Source of the DNA: Anthoceros angustus
Taxonomy: Eukaryota > Streptophyta > Anthocerotopsida > Anthocerotales > Anthocerotaceae
Length of the DNA stretch: 64,000 nucleotides
Direction: 5' to 3'
NCBI GenBank assembly: GCA_010909165.1
Contig: MU008168.1
Span: forward strand, 1,426,001 to 1,490,000
A model generated the notes under the pieces. That model had not been told where the DNA came from and did not search any database. It saw nothing but the letters and a program-made list of their open reading frames with translations. Below are positions 54,750-64,000 of this stretch, piece by piece (the stretch's first letter is position 1; each line of letters opens with the position of its first letter). A program made the position numbers and the translations under genes.

Positions 54750-56163
54750 CTCGATGTTCGGAACTGGTTCAGACCTCAGGCCGGAGGATTGCACGACTGG
54801 TGATGAACGGAGGCGTAGTTGGGAACTCACGAACTCTTGACTGATGAGAGTGTGGCGATGCATCCGCCTTTTGTAGGCCTCTGTCGAATAATTGAGGGAG
54901 TGGAGGACATCGGACATTATCCATCAATTGTAGCGTCCGTGTCAATCGGCCGGCCACCGGCGGCACCTGTGAGTCCAGGACTGGAGAAAAACCCTGCAGT
55001 ACTGAAAGGTTGCAACTCCACCTTCCACCCCACCACGTCAGGGACGTACGTCCAAGACGCCAAAACACCTGGTTGCCCTCTGGACTGTGAAAGTCGTTGG
55101 TCGTTGGGTCGGCGGGGTCCGGGTGAAGCTGCTTGGACACCACTCGCACGAATTCCGTCTTCCTCACGTTTTCTTGCTTTCAAGCTTTGTACCCAGCCAG
55201 GCCACACACAGCTGCAACAGGTCACAAACTATAGTACTAGTATTTCAATGCCTCATCAGAGTTACATGGGCCGATTGAATTTCACACGATTGAATTTCAC
55301 GACATGCACGGAATGGAAAGTGACCATGGGAACCTCTGGCCAACGACCAGCCTCCTGTCCTCAGCCGGTGCGCCATCCAGTATTCAATGCCTGAAAAGTC
55401 TCAGAAAGACATCTCCTAACCCTTGGGATAGGTTGTAGTAGCAGGCACCCGTTTACTAGAGTCGTCCCATGCGGCCAGGCTACACAGGACTGGATTCACA
55501 ACATTTGCTCCCCAGTCAAAAAGGGAACGCGGAGTTGTCCGGTGAGGCAGCCGAAGGAGAATGAAACTATCTTCCAACTACCTATCTACGGCTCCAAGCT
55601 TGTCCTGTCCGGGATAACCAATGGCCTACCTACAAGCACCAGTGCCCAAGATGCCCCGTCAGAAGCGACCTGAAGGAAGAAGGGAACACAAAGCGACCAC
55701 ATGACCAACGGGACAAGGAGCGAAGAGCCCGATGGGAATCTTGACTCCTTTGACCCCTGGGAATATTGCACAGGCATTTCGAATATTGTCTGCAGAATAA
55801 TATAATCTTTTTGGCGAATCACAGAAGCAATGCAATATCGAGTTGGCCGTGGCCATGCATGCTCACCTCCCCAGGCTCGATGCGAGAAAGGGCGGAAGAA
55901 GCTGCTGAAGGGGCGGCACGGCAGTGCGTGCTGTGTTGCGTGGAGACCTGCGCCCGCAACTCGACTTGACGGTCTTCATCCGGGTCCTCTGCACCTTGCG
56001 GCTGAGCCGTCCGGATGCATGTCCGCCTCTGCACAGCGCCATCGCGCTCGGATGAACCTGCCGGCAGCTTCTGGGGCTGCTTCCATCCCCTGCAGCTGCG
56101 CCTTCGTCGGAGAAGGTCCTTAAAGGTAGGTGGAAGAAAGTAGCTAGCCGCGGTCGTCCAACC
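54750..56163. other. Intergenic, nothing recognised
   Basis: 1.4 kb between the thaumatin-like gene and the second giant PPR gene. A GATTGAATTTCAC direct repeat (two copies, about 55273-55300) is the only structure noticed. Confidence 0.45.
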
Positions 56164-59100
56164 CTAGCCGGGGGTTTGCAGACCGGCCTCTACGAGATCC
56201 GCGCTCAGCTTCTTCACGAGGCCATGCAGCAATGCTTCCTGTTGATGCCTGTGGTCTCCGGCCAGGAACGTGTGAACCTGATTCCCATGCTCCATCCAGC
56301 TCTTCCCCGGCTCCTTCCACGCGCCCGCGCTCTGCCTCAGTACTTCGATCTCCTCTGCGGAATCCGGCATGCCGCATTCAGAGTAGATGTTCGACATGAG
56401 CACATAGGCCGCGGCTTCCTTCGGCTCTAGGGTTACAACTCCGTCGAAGGCACGCTTTCCCAGCGCTGCGTTACCATGTTTCCTGCACGCTCCCAACAAG
56501 CACAGCCACACGGCGCCATCTGGTTGCATAGGCATCTGCGAGAGCACTTCTTCTGCTTTGCCAAAGAGGCCGGCACGGCCGACGAGATCGATCACACAAG
56601 CGAAATGCTCCAGCTCCGGAGGAATGCGGTGGTCTCTGGTCATGCTCTCGAAGTATTCCAGTCCCTTGTCCACTAGCCCAGCATGGCTGCATGCGGACAA
56701 CAGCGCCAGGAATGTGACCCCGTTAGGGTTTACAGCTGCAAGGCACATGCGGTCGTAGCACTGCATGCTCATCTCGCAACGTCCTACTCGAGCATATCCA
56801 GCAATCAGAGCAGTCCAGGACACTACGTCCGGCTGGCGGATCGAGTCGAAAACGAGCTGCGCATCTTCCATGCTCCCGCATTTTCCATATGCATGGATAA
56901 GGCTGTTGGCCACTGAGAGACTGTCCTCGAAGCCTTCCACCAACAGACTCTGATGGGCCTGCTTGCATATGGCAAGGGATCCTGCGTTGCTACAGGCTTC
57001 CAGGACACAAAGGAACGTGGCCTCCTCTGGCTTGACACCTTCGGTTTGCATCCGAGAAAAGAGTTGCAAAGCCTTGGCTCCTTGGTGTTGTGCAGCATAA
57101 GCTGCAATCATGGCAGTCCATGCCACCACATCCCGTTGCGGCATGCTGTGAAACACCTGCTCTGCATCCTTTATACTCCCACAGTTTGCGTACATGTTAA
57201 CCAGGGTACTGCCCACAAAAGCATCTGAATCAAAACCCATGCTCGTTACATCAGCATGGAGTTCTCTTCCTTTTTGCAGAGAATCAGCTTTCACACTCTG
57301 TCCATCGATGAGCCTACTTCTCTCCTTTAACCCCACGAGAGCACATGCTTGGAGAGCTCGGACGTAGGTCAGAGCATCTGGCCTGACATCCGTCTCTTGC
57401 ATTCGCCGATAAATCTCCAGACTTTTATGCCCTTGACCGTCTTGGGCGTAAGCAGCAATCATGGCAGTCCATGCCACGACATCACGTGGAGACATCATGT
57501 CGAACACCTTCTGGGCATCCACCAAGCTCCCGCATTTGGCATACATGCTGAGCAGGGTGACACCGACAAACACATCTGACTCGAAACCCATACTTGCAAG
57601 TTCACCATGGATGGCGTTCCCCATGTGCAGTGATTCCTCCTTCACATTCTGGCCATTTACAAGTACAGATTTCTCTGCTTCTGAGACCATGCCACAGGCT
57701 TGAAGAGCGCAGACAAAGGTCCGAGCATCTGGCCGCACTCCTTCTGCTCTCATCTGCCGATAAATCAGTAAGGCTTTTTCTCCTTCCCCGTGCTCAGCAT
57801 ACGCTACCAGCAACGCATTCCATGACACCACAGTACGCTGGGACAATCTATCAAACACTTGCTGTGCATCCCAGATGCATCCACACTTTGCATACATTCT
57901 GACCAGGGTGTTACCGACAAAAACGTCAGACTCCAAACCCCTCAAACTAGCTTCTGAGTGGATCTCTTTCCCCTTCAGCAATGACTCCATGGTGCCTTCC
58001 TGCCTGTTCACAGCCGCTGCACTTTCCTGTTCCGCAAGTGTCCCACACGCTTGGAGGACGCTCACAAAAGTGCGAGCATTTGGCATGACTCCCTCCATCT
58101 GCATTTGCTGATAAATTTGCAAGGCTTCACCTGCTTGGTCCTGCTGGGCATACACTGCGAGCATTGCATTCCACAGCACTATGTTGCGCTGGGACTGCTT
58201 GTAGAAGACTTCTTCAGCATCTGTGATGCTCCCACACTTTCCGTACATACTAACCAAAGTACTACTGAGGAATAAATCTGATTGAAACCCACTCAGAGCT
58301 GCTGCAGCTGCAGCATGCAGTTCCTTCCCCTTCTGCAGCGATCCTACTTTCACGATTCGCCCATCCATGAGCGCACCATCCTCAGTTTCTGCAACTGAAC
58401 CACAGGCCTGCAAAGCACTGACAAAAGTTCGAGCATCAGGCCTGACCCCTGCTTCTTGCATCTGCTCATATACCTGCAATCCTTTTTCTCCTGTTCCCTG
58501 CTGAGCATAAGCTGCAATCATGGCAGTCCATGACACCACATTGCGCTGCAACAACCTTTCAAACACCTGCTGTGCATCCCTGATGCTGCCGCACTTTGTG
58601 TACATACTGACCAGCGTATTCCCAACAAACACATCCGCCTCACAACCTCTTCTTTTAGCATACGAGTGAATTTCCTTCCCTACCCGGAGAGACTCCACCT
58701 TAACATCGCACCCATCTACTATCCTAGTTTCCTCCTGCTCTGCAACAGTGCTACATGCCTGCAGAGCACTGACAAAGGTCCGGACGTTGGGAGTGATGCC
58801 TTCAGCTTGCATTTGCCAGTAGAGATGCAAAGCCCTGTCTCCTCGGTTCTGCTGGGCATAGGCTGCAATCATCGAGTTCCAAGACACCACATCTCGTTCC
58901 GACAATCTATCAAACACCCACTGTGCATCCACAATGCTCCCACACTTTGCATACATGCTGACTAACGTACTCCCAACAAAAACATCAGAGTCAAAACCAC
59001 TCAAAATAGCTGCAGCATGTAGCTCCCTTCCCTTTCTAAGTGAGTCCACCTTAACGTTCTGCTCATCCATAACCTCCTCCTTTTCTGCAGTACTGCTACA

Positions 59101-59871
59101 TGCTTGGAGGGCGCTGACAAAGGTACGTGCATCCGGATCAACGTTCTCCTCTAACATCTGCCCAAAAAGCTGCAAGGCAGCGTCCCCTTTGTCCTTCTGC
59201 GCATATGCAGCAAGCATAGCATTCCATGACACCACATCCCGCTCAGACAATCTCTCGAACACCTGCTGAGCATCCACGATACTTCCACACTTGGCATACA
59301 CACTAATCAGAGTGCTCCCAACAAAGGGGTCAGACTCAAACCCTTCCCTCCGAATGTCAGCATGGATCTGCTTCACCTGCTCCAAGTCTTCCAACTTACA
59401 ACACGCCTTCAGCAACTTGACAAAAGTACGGCAGCTGGGTCTGACACCTTCCTGCTGCATCTGCCCGTAACATGAAAGGGCCTCCCGCCACTGCCCAGAA
59501 TTGCTGTACCCCGAGATGATGGCTGTCCAGGAGAAGGAGCTCCGATAAGCCAGCTTCCCAAACACGCGCAGCCCATGTGACAGGCTTCCACAGTTCACCA
59601 TCGTGGCAACCACCAGGTCACCCAACCTCGACTCCAACCCATGTCTCTCCAAATGTGCGTGTATCTGGATGGCCTCAGCAAGGGCCCTCCTCTTCGTGCA
59701 ATCCTGCAACAGCTGCTTATACCCGTGCAACGACGGCACAATGCTCTCCTGCTTCACATCACCAAAAACCATCGCCTTCCCTAGCTGCCCTTCTTTGCAA
59801 TACCTCTCCACCTCAGAGACCCCCATGGGCATCACCCCTGCCCTGTATAGGGCACCTAGCTCCATTCCCAC
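56164..59871 (-). CDS. Giant PPR protein with repeated loop insertions
   Basis: An intronless PLS-class PPR gene of 1235 residues starting MGMELGALYRAGVMPMG. It is presumably an organelle transcript-binding or editing specificity factor. After a divergent N-terminal part (TAIISGYSNSGQWREALSCY), at least seven units follow with STLVSMYAKCGSIxDAQQVF and ERDVVSWNxMIAAYAQ motifs. Six of them carry an extra stretch of roughly 13-18 residues before the xSLxKGRELH motif, each containing a variant of (V/M)(D/N)GQNVKxxSL. The C-terminal E region (AAAYVLMSNIYSECGMPDSA, GKSWMEHGNQVH, FLAGDHRHQ) ends ADLVEAGLQTPG, so DYW is absent. Start: ATG 59871, with only 135 bp to the divergent epimerase gene. Confidence 0.93.
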   Translation of the reverse strand: MGMELGALYRAGVMPMGVSEVERYCKEGQLGKAMVFGDVKQESIVPSLHGYKQLLQDCTKRRALAEAIQIHAHLERHGLESRLGDLVVATMVNCGSLSHGLRVFGKLAYRSSFSWTAIISGYSNSGQWREALSCYGQMQQEGVRPSCRTFVKLLKACCKLEDLEQVKQIHADIRREGFESDPFVGSTLISVYAKCGSIVDAQQVFERLSERDVVSWNAMLAAYAQKDKGDAALQLFGQMLEENVDPDARTFVSALQACSSTAEKEEVMDEQNVKVDSLRKGRELHAAAILSGFDSDVFVGSTLVSMYAKCGSIVDAQWVFDRLSERDVVSWNSMIAAYAQQNRGDRALHLYWQMQAEGITPNVRTFVSALQACSTVAEQEETRIVDGCDVKVESLRVGKEIHSYAKRRGCEADVFVGNTLVSMYTKCGSIRDAQQVFERLLQRNVVSWTAMIAAYAQQGTGEKGLQVYEQMQEAGVRPDARTFVSALQACGSVAETEDGALMDGRIVKVGSLQKGKELHAAAAAALSGFQSDLFLSSTLVSMYGKCGSITDAEEVFYKQSQRNIVLWNAMLAVYAQQDQAGEALQIYQQMQMEGVMPNARTFVSVLQACGTLAEQESAAAVNRQEGTMESLLKGKEIHSEASLRGLESDVFVGNTLVRMYAKCGCIWDAQQVFDRLSQRTVVSWNALLVAYAEHGEGEKALLIYRQMRAEGVRPDARTFVCALQACGMVSEAEKSVLVNGQNVKEESLHMGNAIHGELASMGFESDVFVGVTLLSMYAKCGSLVDAQKVFDMMSPRDVVAWTAMIAAYAQDGQGHKSLEIYRRMQETDVRPDALTYVRALQACALVGLKERSRLIDGQSVKADSLQKGRELHADVTSMGFDSDAFVGSTLVNMYANCGSIKDAEQVFHSMPQRDVVAWTAMIAAYAAQHQGAKALQLFSRMQTEGVKPEEATFLCVLEACSNAGSLAICKQAHQSLLVEGFEDSLSVANSLIHAYGKCGSMEDAQLVFDSIRQPDVVSWTALIAGYARVGRCEMSMQCYDRMCLAAVNPNGVTFLALLSACSHAGLVDKGLEYFESMTRDHRIPPELEHFACVIDLVGRAGLFGKAEEVLSQMPMQPDGAVWLCLLGACRKHGNAALGKRAFDGVVTLEPKEAAAYVLMSNIYSECGMPDSAEEIEVLRQSAGAWKEPGKSWMEHGNQVHTFLAGDHRHQQEALLHGLVKKLSADLVEAGLQTPG

Positions 59872-60006
59872 AATCCTACATCCCTTCTATTCTAAGAAAC
59901 ACAAAAAGAGAAGACCTCGAGATGGATCAAATGGATTGACTTCGAGAGAGGTGATGAAGTGGAAGCATTTTAAGTCGGTGCAGCTGATTCCTAGGAGGAG
60001 GAAGCG
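59872..60006. promoter_or_regulatory. Compact divergent promoter PPR / epimerase
   Basis: 135 bp separate the two start codons. Both promoters and leaders must fit here or overlap the coding regions. No TATA box is evident. The plus-strand leader has AGGAGGAGGAAGCG directly before ATG 60007. Confidence 0.5.
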
Positions 60007-61074
60007 ATGAAGGTGTTTCTGACGGGGGGCTCTGGATTCATAGGCAAGGCTCTCCTGAAGTTTCTGATCGGAACCCATGGGGACACGGTGGTCGCTCTGT
60101 CCCGGTCCCCGGCCGCGGACGAGGCGATGCTGGAGGCGGCAGGCAGCGCCGCGGCCAGCAGGGGCGCGCAGGCCTCAGATCACTGCAGCCTGGTGCGAGG
60201 GGATCTGGACTCGGTGGACGCCATGACCGCGGCCATGGCGGAGTGCGAGCTGGTGTACCACGCCGCGGCGTGGGTGAGCTTGCAGGGATCCTGGCAGCAG
60301 TGCTACCACGGCACCGTGCAGGGCACGGCCAACGCGCTGCGGGCCGCCCGGGCCGCCAAGGTGCCGACCTTCCTCCACATCTCCTCCTTCACCGTCATGT
60401 TCAGCCAGGATGCGGCAGACATGAAGGGCGCCACGGAGGAGAACCCCAAGCGAGTGCCGGACTGGGCTTTGTACGCGCGCTCCAAGGCCATGGCGGAGGA
60501 CCTGGTGGTGGAAGCGGGCAGGGACGGAAACGGGGAATCGGAGCTCAGGACGGTGTCGGTGCGGCCGGGGTTCGTGTGGGGGCCCGGGGACACCTCCGTC
60601 ATCCCCATTCTGCGAGACAGCATCGGGGCCGGGACCTTCAGATGGATCAAGCCGGACGACACCGAGACCGTCACCACCTTCATCGACAATCTCTGCTACG
60701 GGCTGCGGCTCGCCGCGCTGCGAGGCAGGAGCGGGGAGGTTTACAACATGTTTGACAGAGAGAGTCCCGTTCGAGTCCGGGAGTTCTTCACCAAGTATGT
60801 GCGGGCCGGGTTGCCTGGTGTGAAGCTGCCGTCGTCGGAGGTGTCCGGGAAGGTGCTCTGGGCTCTGGCTACGGTTCTGGAGAACATTCCTGTTGTGAAT
60901 CAGGTGGCCAAGCGGTACATCTCCAGGCAGATGCTGCTGCCTCTGGCCTGCTCCTTGACCAGTTACAGCACCAAGGCGCAGACGGAGCTCGGGTACGAGC
61001 CTCCTGTGTCTTTTGAGGACGGCATGTCTAAGACTGCGGAATGGACTAACAGGCAGCTCCTCGTCTCTGTCTGA
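60007..61074 (+). CDS. NAD(P)-dependent epimerase/dehydratase family protein
   Basis: An extended short-chain dehydrogenase of 355 residues acting on an unknown substrate; relatives include sugar-nucleotide epimerases and 3-beta-hydroxysteroid dehydrogenases. The Rossmann motif TGGSGFIG is at residues 6-13, VRGDLDS near 64, YHAAAWVS near 90, the catalytic YARSK near 158-162 (YxxxK) and VRPGFVWGPGD near 190. No signal peptide or membrane segment is evident. Unlike the other enzyme genes here it has no intron and is very GC-rich, with strong G/C third positions. This would fit a transferred bacterial gene or a retrocopy; neither is shown. It shares a 135-bp promoter interval with the PPR gene. 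Confidence 0.9.
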   Translation: MKVFLTGGSGFIGKALLKFLIGTHGDTVVALSRSPAADEAMLEAAGSAAASRGAQASDHCSLVRGDLDSVDAMTAAMAECELVYHAAAWVSLQGSWQQCYHGTVQGTANALRAARAAKVPTFLHISSFTVMFSQDAADMKGATEENPKRVPDWALYARSKAMAEDLVVEAGRDGNGESELRTVSVRPGFVWGPGDTSVIPILRDSIGAGTFRWIKPDDTETVTTFIDNLCYGLRLAALRGRSGEVYNMFDRESPVRVREFFTKYVRAGLPGVKLPSSEVSGKVLWALATVLENIPVVNQVAKRYISRQMLLPLACSLTSYSTKAQTELGYEPPVSFEDGMSKTAEWTNRQLLVSV

Positions 61075-61850
61075 TGAAAGCAGCGCCACTTTTCGGTGCC
61101 GTAGGCTGGCTACTGTGAATCTAGAAGCCTCCTTGGCTGTCTGCTGCTGTGACATGGGTGCTGTCCTCGTCTCTGGCCCGGCACTGGGTTGTTGCTGACA
61201 GTACAATCAAAGGTCGGTCTCGTCATCAGTCACACAGCAGCAGCAACGAAGCATTCATGCTGTCGGAACAACAGCATGCCACTCTAGAGGATCCCTTTGC
61301 GAGACCAGTTCTTCCACATCCCATTGATGTGCCTCGGACCTGCTGTAACAGGCAGTGCTCTCCCATGAACACCCTGACTGCTCTAGTTTAGGGTCAGCAT
61401 TTTCCATCTCAGGCAGGCCTAGATTCTGTAGTTAACCTGCTTTTAGGGTCTGATGAGCAAATGAGTTACCTTGGAAAGCTTGCCTGCAGGGAGAAGATCC
61501 ATCCCCGATGAATGCGATGTGCATCCACGCCTTTGCTGAGCTGGCTGTCAAAGCTTATGTGAGCATCTTCCAGGCTCTTACATTCTGCATAACATATTCA
61601 CCACTGCAGGGTACTGCAGATGACAGCATCGAATTCGAAACGGTCCCAAGCTCTCTGAGAAGCTGCTTTTTCACCTTCAAAGCTACCAGACACTAGCGCA
61701 TGCTTGGCCCCGGCAGGGGGCACCTTAGCTCAGTTCAAGTAGGTAGATGGATGGGGATGAAAGCCACTCATCTAGGCACTCATTTGGCAAAGAGCTAAAA
61801 GTCTGCGGTATACAAAAATATGTTGTAAAATTTTAATTAAACATCTACAT

Positions 61851-61897
61851 AAAGGTCAGATACCCTTAAGTAAATACTTCAGAGTATCCGACCTTTT
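61851..61897. repeat. Hairpin flanked by T-run
   Basis: AAAGGTCAGATAC and GTATCCGACCTTT form 13-bp arms with one mismatch around a 20-bp loop, followed by a T-run. In a nuclear genome this is more likely a small foldback element than a terminator. Confidence 0.75.
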
Positions 61898-62451
61898 TTC
61901 TAATGACGAAGTGTACAGATGTCTTCAAAATCGTAGAGGGTAACCTAGCTCATAAACCCTCTAGATAAAACATATGAGAATCTTGTACTAATGACCACAT
62001 TACAGCTCCAAGAAGCTTTTCATGTTTTGTGTTTACTACTGACGCGGTTTCCCTTGTCACATGCTTCTGAGTCATAAAGTAGGGGGTGCACGGTCCTGGA
62101 GATTAACAGAGAGAAATTGACTTATTTGTTTAGATTAGCGAGTGCAAGTGGGACTTGTTCACCTGCTATCAGGATTCACTTTGCAGTTATGCTAAGAGTT
62201 ACCCAATATTGCAGTTTAGGAGTGTCCTCTATATATCTTAAGTTTTACAAGGCATTCTGCCTAGTTCGCCCGTATTAACTTTAGTTCGCTGAGATTTAGT
62301 CAGCATTATGATTTAGGAGTGTCTTTGGATCCCTTGATTTTACGAGCTATTATACGAACTCGAACTAGCGGGAAAGTTTCGACCGACAGGCGGAGGGGTG
62401 CGCGGACGAGTGTCCTTTCCTTTTCTTACCACCGGAAGGCAGTGGAGGTGT

Positions 62452-62592
62452 GTGATAGCGTTAAAGATACAGCGATAAAGATGTAGTGTTAAAGATACAA
62501 CGTTAAAGATATAGTACTAAAGATATAAGGGTAAAAATATAGTGCAAAGATATAGCGCTAAAGATATAGAGTTAAAGATATAGCGCTAAAAA
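62452..62592 (+). repeat. 15-bp degenerate tandem repeat
   Basis: About nine copies of (A)AAGATATAGCGTTA and variants lie in a row. Confidence 0.9.
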
Positions 62593-62867
62593 ATAATTAT
62601 ATAACTATAACACCAAGGGAAAAGGAATGAAGCTTATCTAACAAGAGCTATAGCGGAAGCTAACCTATTAAGGGCTATGACAGAAAAGGAAGAAACTTAA
62701 TATTTAATATGATGATGGTGTAATCACATATGTCAAAAGAATTCTCAGATGCCCATCGTCCTCCGTGTGTAGTCTCTCGAAACTGCCAAGTATCCATGGT
62801 CCCCACGTATTGCAGGAATATCCAGTCTCACTATTGGATATTTCCTCAATACGTGTGGACCGCGGAT

Positions 62868-62916
62868 GTAGGGTACGAGCAACACTATACAAGCAGCAAT
62901 GCTGCTTGTACCCTAC
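62868..62916. repeat. Nested palindrome
   Basis: Outer arms GTAGGGTAC / GTACCCTAC enclose a perfect inner hairpin AAGCAGCA-A-TGCTGCTT. Confidence 0.85.
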
Positions 62917-63929
62917 TGTGGCGCGACTTTCACTGATGGCCAGCCGGGCGCGCACAATCCCGTGTCGTTGTAGGAAGAAGTCCGTTCCCAAGGGAATGAT
63001 AGGCTCCGTTTACCGCGTTTCAGGTGATTCCTACCGCCCTTAGCGCCTGCTCACCAACACACATACTCCTAACTACTCACAACGTTTCACCGACAGCCCT
63101 TGTGATGGCTAAACGCTTAAGGACCTGCTCGTCCGTATCGTTCACATCCGTCCCTCACACATCCGGCCCTTTCTCTCTCCTCACGCTACACTCGCCTTAG
63201 AAAAGACGCTGGTTACATGCCCCGACCTCCTCCGCTGCCGCGCCTCTCCGTCCGGCTCAGACGCCTCCCGAGTTCCTCCGGCCACACGCCCGCCTGCTCG
63301 GCGTTCTCCTCCTCCGCTGCCCGAGCACGGTCACCGCCACCCTTCCCCGCACACACCACAACGTTAGGTCCGCCACCGGACCTTGATCAATCTCCCGAGT
63401 TTGGACCTCGGGGCCGGACTCAGACTCACGTTAGCAAGAAGACACACAAAGGTCTGCAAGAACGCGGCATCAACACCAAGAGAAAGATGATTTATTCAGG
63501 GCGGCCTTAGCCCTCTTATACTACGCCGAAGGTCGGCGCCTTTATTACACCTCTATTCTGAGCTGAGGGCCAGCTCAGTGTGCCCTAACCAGCCGCCTAC
63601 TACCCTGCCTATTCCGCCTATCGCCGCCGTCGGTGGTGGGGCTGGGATGGCCCCTGATTCCTTCTTGGCACCGGCGGCCCAAAGCCGAGCCCTGTCGGCT
63701 GCGGCGCACCCAATCGGATGATCCGCGAGGCGGGACCCCTTCCTCTTCCCGAGGGTCTGCTGCCGCCACCGGCGGCCGACAAGGGCCACCACCAAGTCCT
63801 CCTCGCCCTCCCTCTTCTCTCTCGGCGGGCCCTGCGCGATGGGCCCTCAAGGGTTGGATCTGCTGGGGTTGGTGGTGATGGCTCTCCCCACTCCCGAGTT
63901 TGGACCTCGGGACCTGTCGACTCGAGTCC

Positions 63930-64000
63930 GGACCTCTAGGTCCGGCCTTCCTCCGGGTCCGGCCTTCCTCCGGGTCCGGCCTTCTTTGAGTCCGGCCCTG
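63930..64000 (+). repeat. GC-rich tandem repeat at window end
   Basis: GGTCCGGCCTTCCTCCG recurs with a 17-bp period, followed by degenerate GAGTCCGGCC units. The array is cut by the window edge. Confidence 0.85.

Larger units (their letters stand above)
61075..64000. other. Terminal intergenic region with repeats
   Basis: No gene was recognised. It contains a hairpin at 61851-61897, 15-bp tandem repeats at 62452-62592, a nested palindrome at 62868-62916 and GC-rich tandem units at 63930-64000. The phrase CCCGAGTTTGGACCTCGGG, itself an inverted repeat, occurs at about 63394 and 63894, so 63.4-64 kb may be part of a longer retroelement-like repeat leaving the window. Confidence 0.45.

Noticed and set aside
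60175-61206. 343-codon minus-strand frame opposite the epimerase gene
   Set aside because: It is the antisense shadow of a GC-rich coding region. The plus strand carries the full Rossmann and YxxxK motifs.
1-64000. CRISPR arrays, operons, phage or bacterial origin features
   Set aside because: Nothing of this kind was seen. Spliceosomal introns and plant gene families throughout show nuclear plant DNA.

Overview
The window reads as nuclear DNA of a land plant. Housekeeping genes have many short GT-AG introns, mostly about 60-320 bp. There is a plant-type tRNA-Ser gene and a repeat headed by a plant initiator-tRNA-like sequence. Plant-specific or plant-typical genes are present: Mediator subunit MED16, a carotenoid cleavage dioxygenase, the symbiosis protein Vapyrin, a small thaumatin-like protein and several pentatricopeptide repeat (PPR) genes of the organelle RNA-editing type. 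Two intronless PPR genes of about 1170 and 1235 codons, many decayed PPR copies and compact introns fit a seed-free lineage (hornwort, lycophyte or another bryophyte or fern relative) better than a seed plant. The species cannot be fixed from this sequence alone.

Layout. 0-2 kb: repeats, a PPR relic and a tRNA-Ser gene. 2.4-7.9 kb: MED16 with 17 coding exons. 8-10.6 kb: a frameshifted PPR-DYW pseudogene whose 5' end is tandemly duplicated. 11-14.4 kb: several decayed copies of a caspase-type (peptidase family C14) protease gene. 14.4-16.4 kb: AT-rich DNA. 16.8-20.4 kb: a broken leucine-rich-repeat (RNase-inhibitor-like) gene, decayed copies of its 5' part and a PPR relic. 21.9-24.4 and 24.7-27.1 kb: the divergent pair ARGC-type reductase (arginine synthesis) and base-exchange phosphatidylserine synthase. 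27.8-29.1 kb: a CXE carboxylesterase. 29.4-31.3 kb: a repeat cluster with a tRNA-iMet-derived SINE-like element. 31.8-35.3 kb: a carotenoid cleavage dioxygenase. 35.7-37.7 kb: Vapyrin. 38.9-42.4 kb: a giant PPR gene. 46.5-48.5 kb: proteasome subunit RPN3. 49.2-51.4 kb: an unrecognised coiled-coil gene. 51.4-53.9 kb: AT-rich DNA. 54.0-54.7 kb: a thaumatin-like gene. 56.2-59.9 kb: a second giant PPR gene. 60.0-61.1 kb: an intronless NAD(P)-binding epimerase/dehydratase gene. 61-64 kb: repeats.

The exon models of MED16, ARGC, PSS1, CXE, VPY, RPN3 and the thaumatin-like gene were built by joining exons at GT/AG sites. Each keeps one reading frame and gives a total length divisible by three (1117, 399, 428, 301, 598, 492 and 219 residues). 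The genes are unrelated by pathway, as expected in a eukaryote. The main local relations are two divergent gene pairs with short shared promoter regions: ARGC/PSS1 and giant PPR/epimerase.

The most unusual content is the 11-14.4 kb block. It carries recognisable pieces of both caspase subunits, including an ACRG active-site motif and a p10 motif. Land plants are generally held to have metacaspases but not caspase-type C14 proteases. Next in interest are a hairpin-forming repeat present three times between 12.7 and 21.2 kb, a dispersed repeat family that shares its 3' tail with the tRNA-iMet-headed SINE, and the strict 312-bp and about 351-bp internal periods of the two giant PPR genes.
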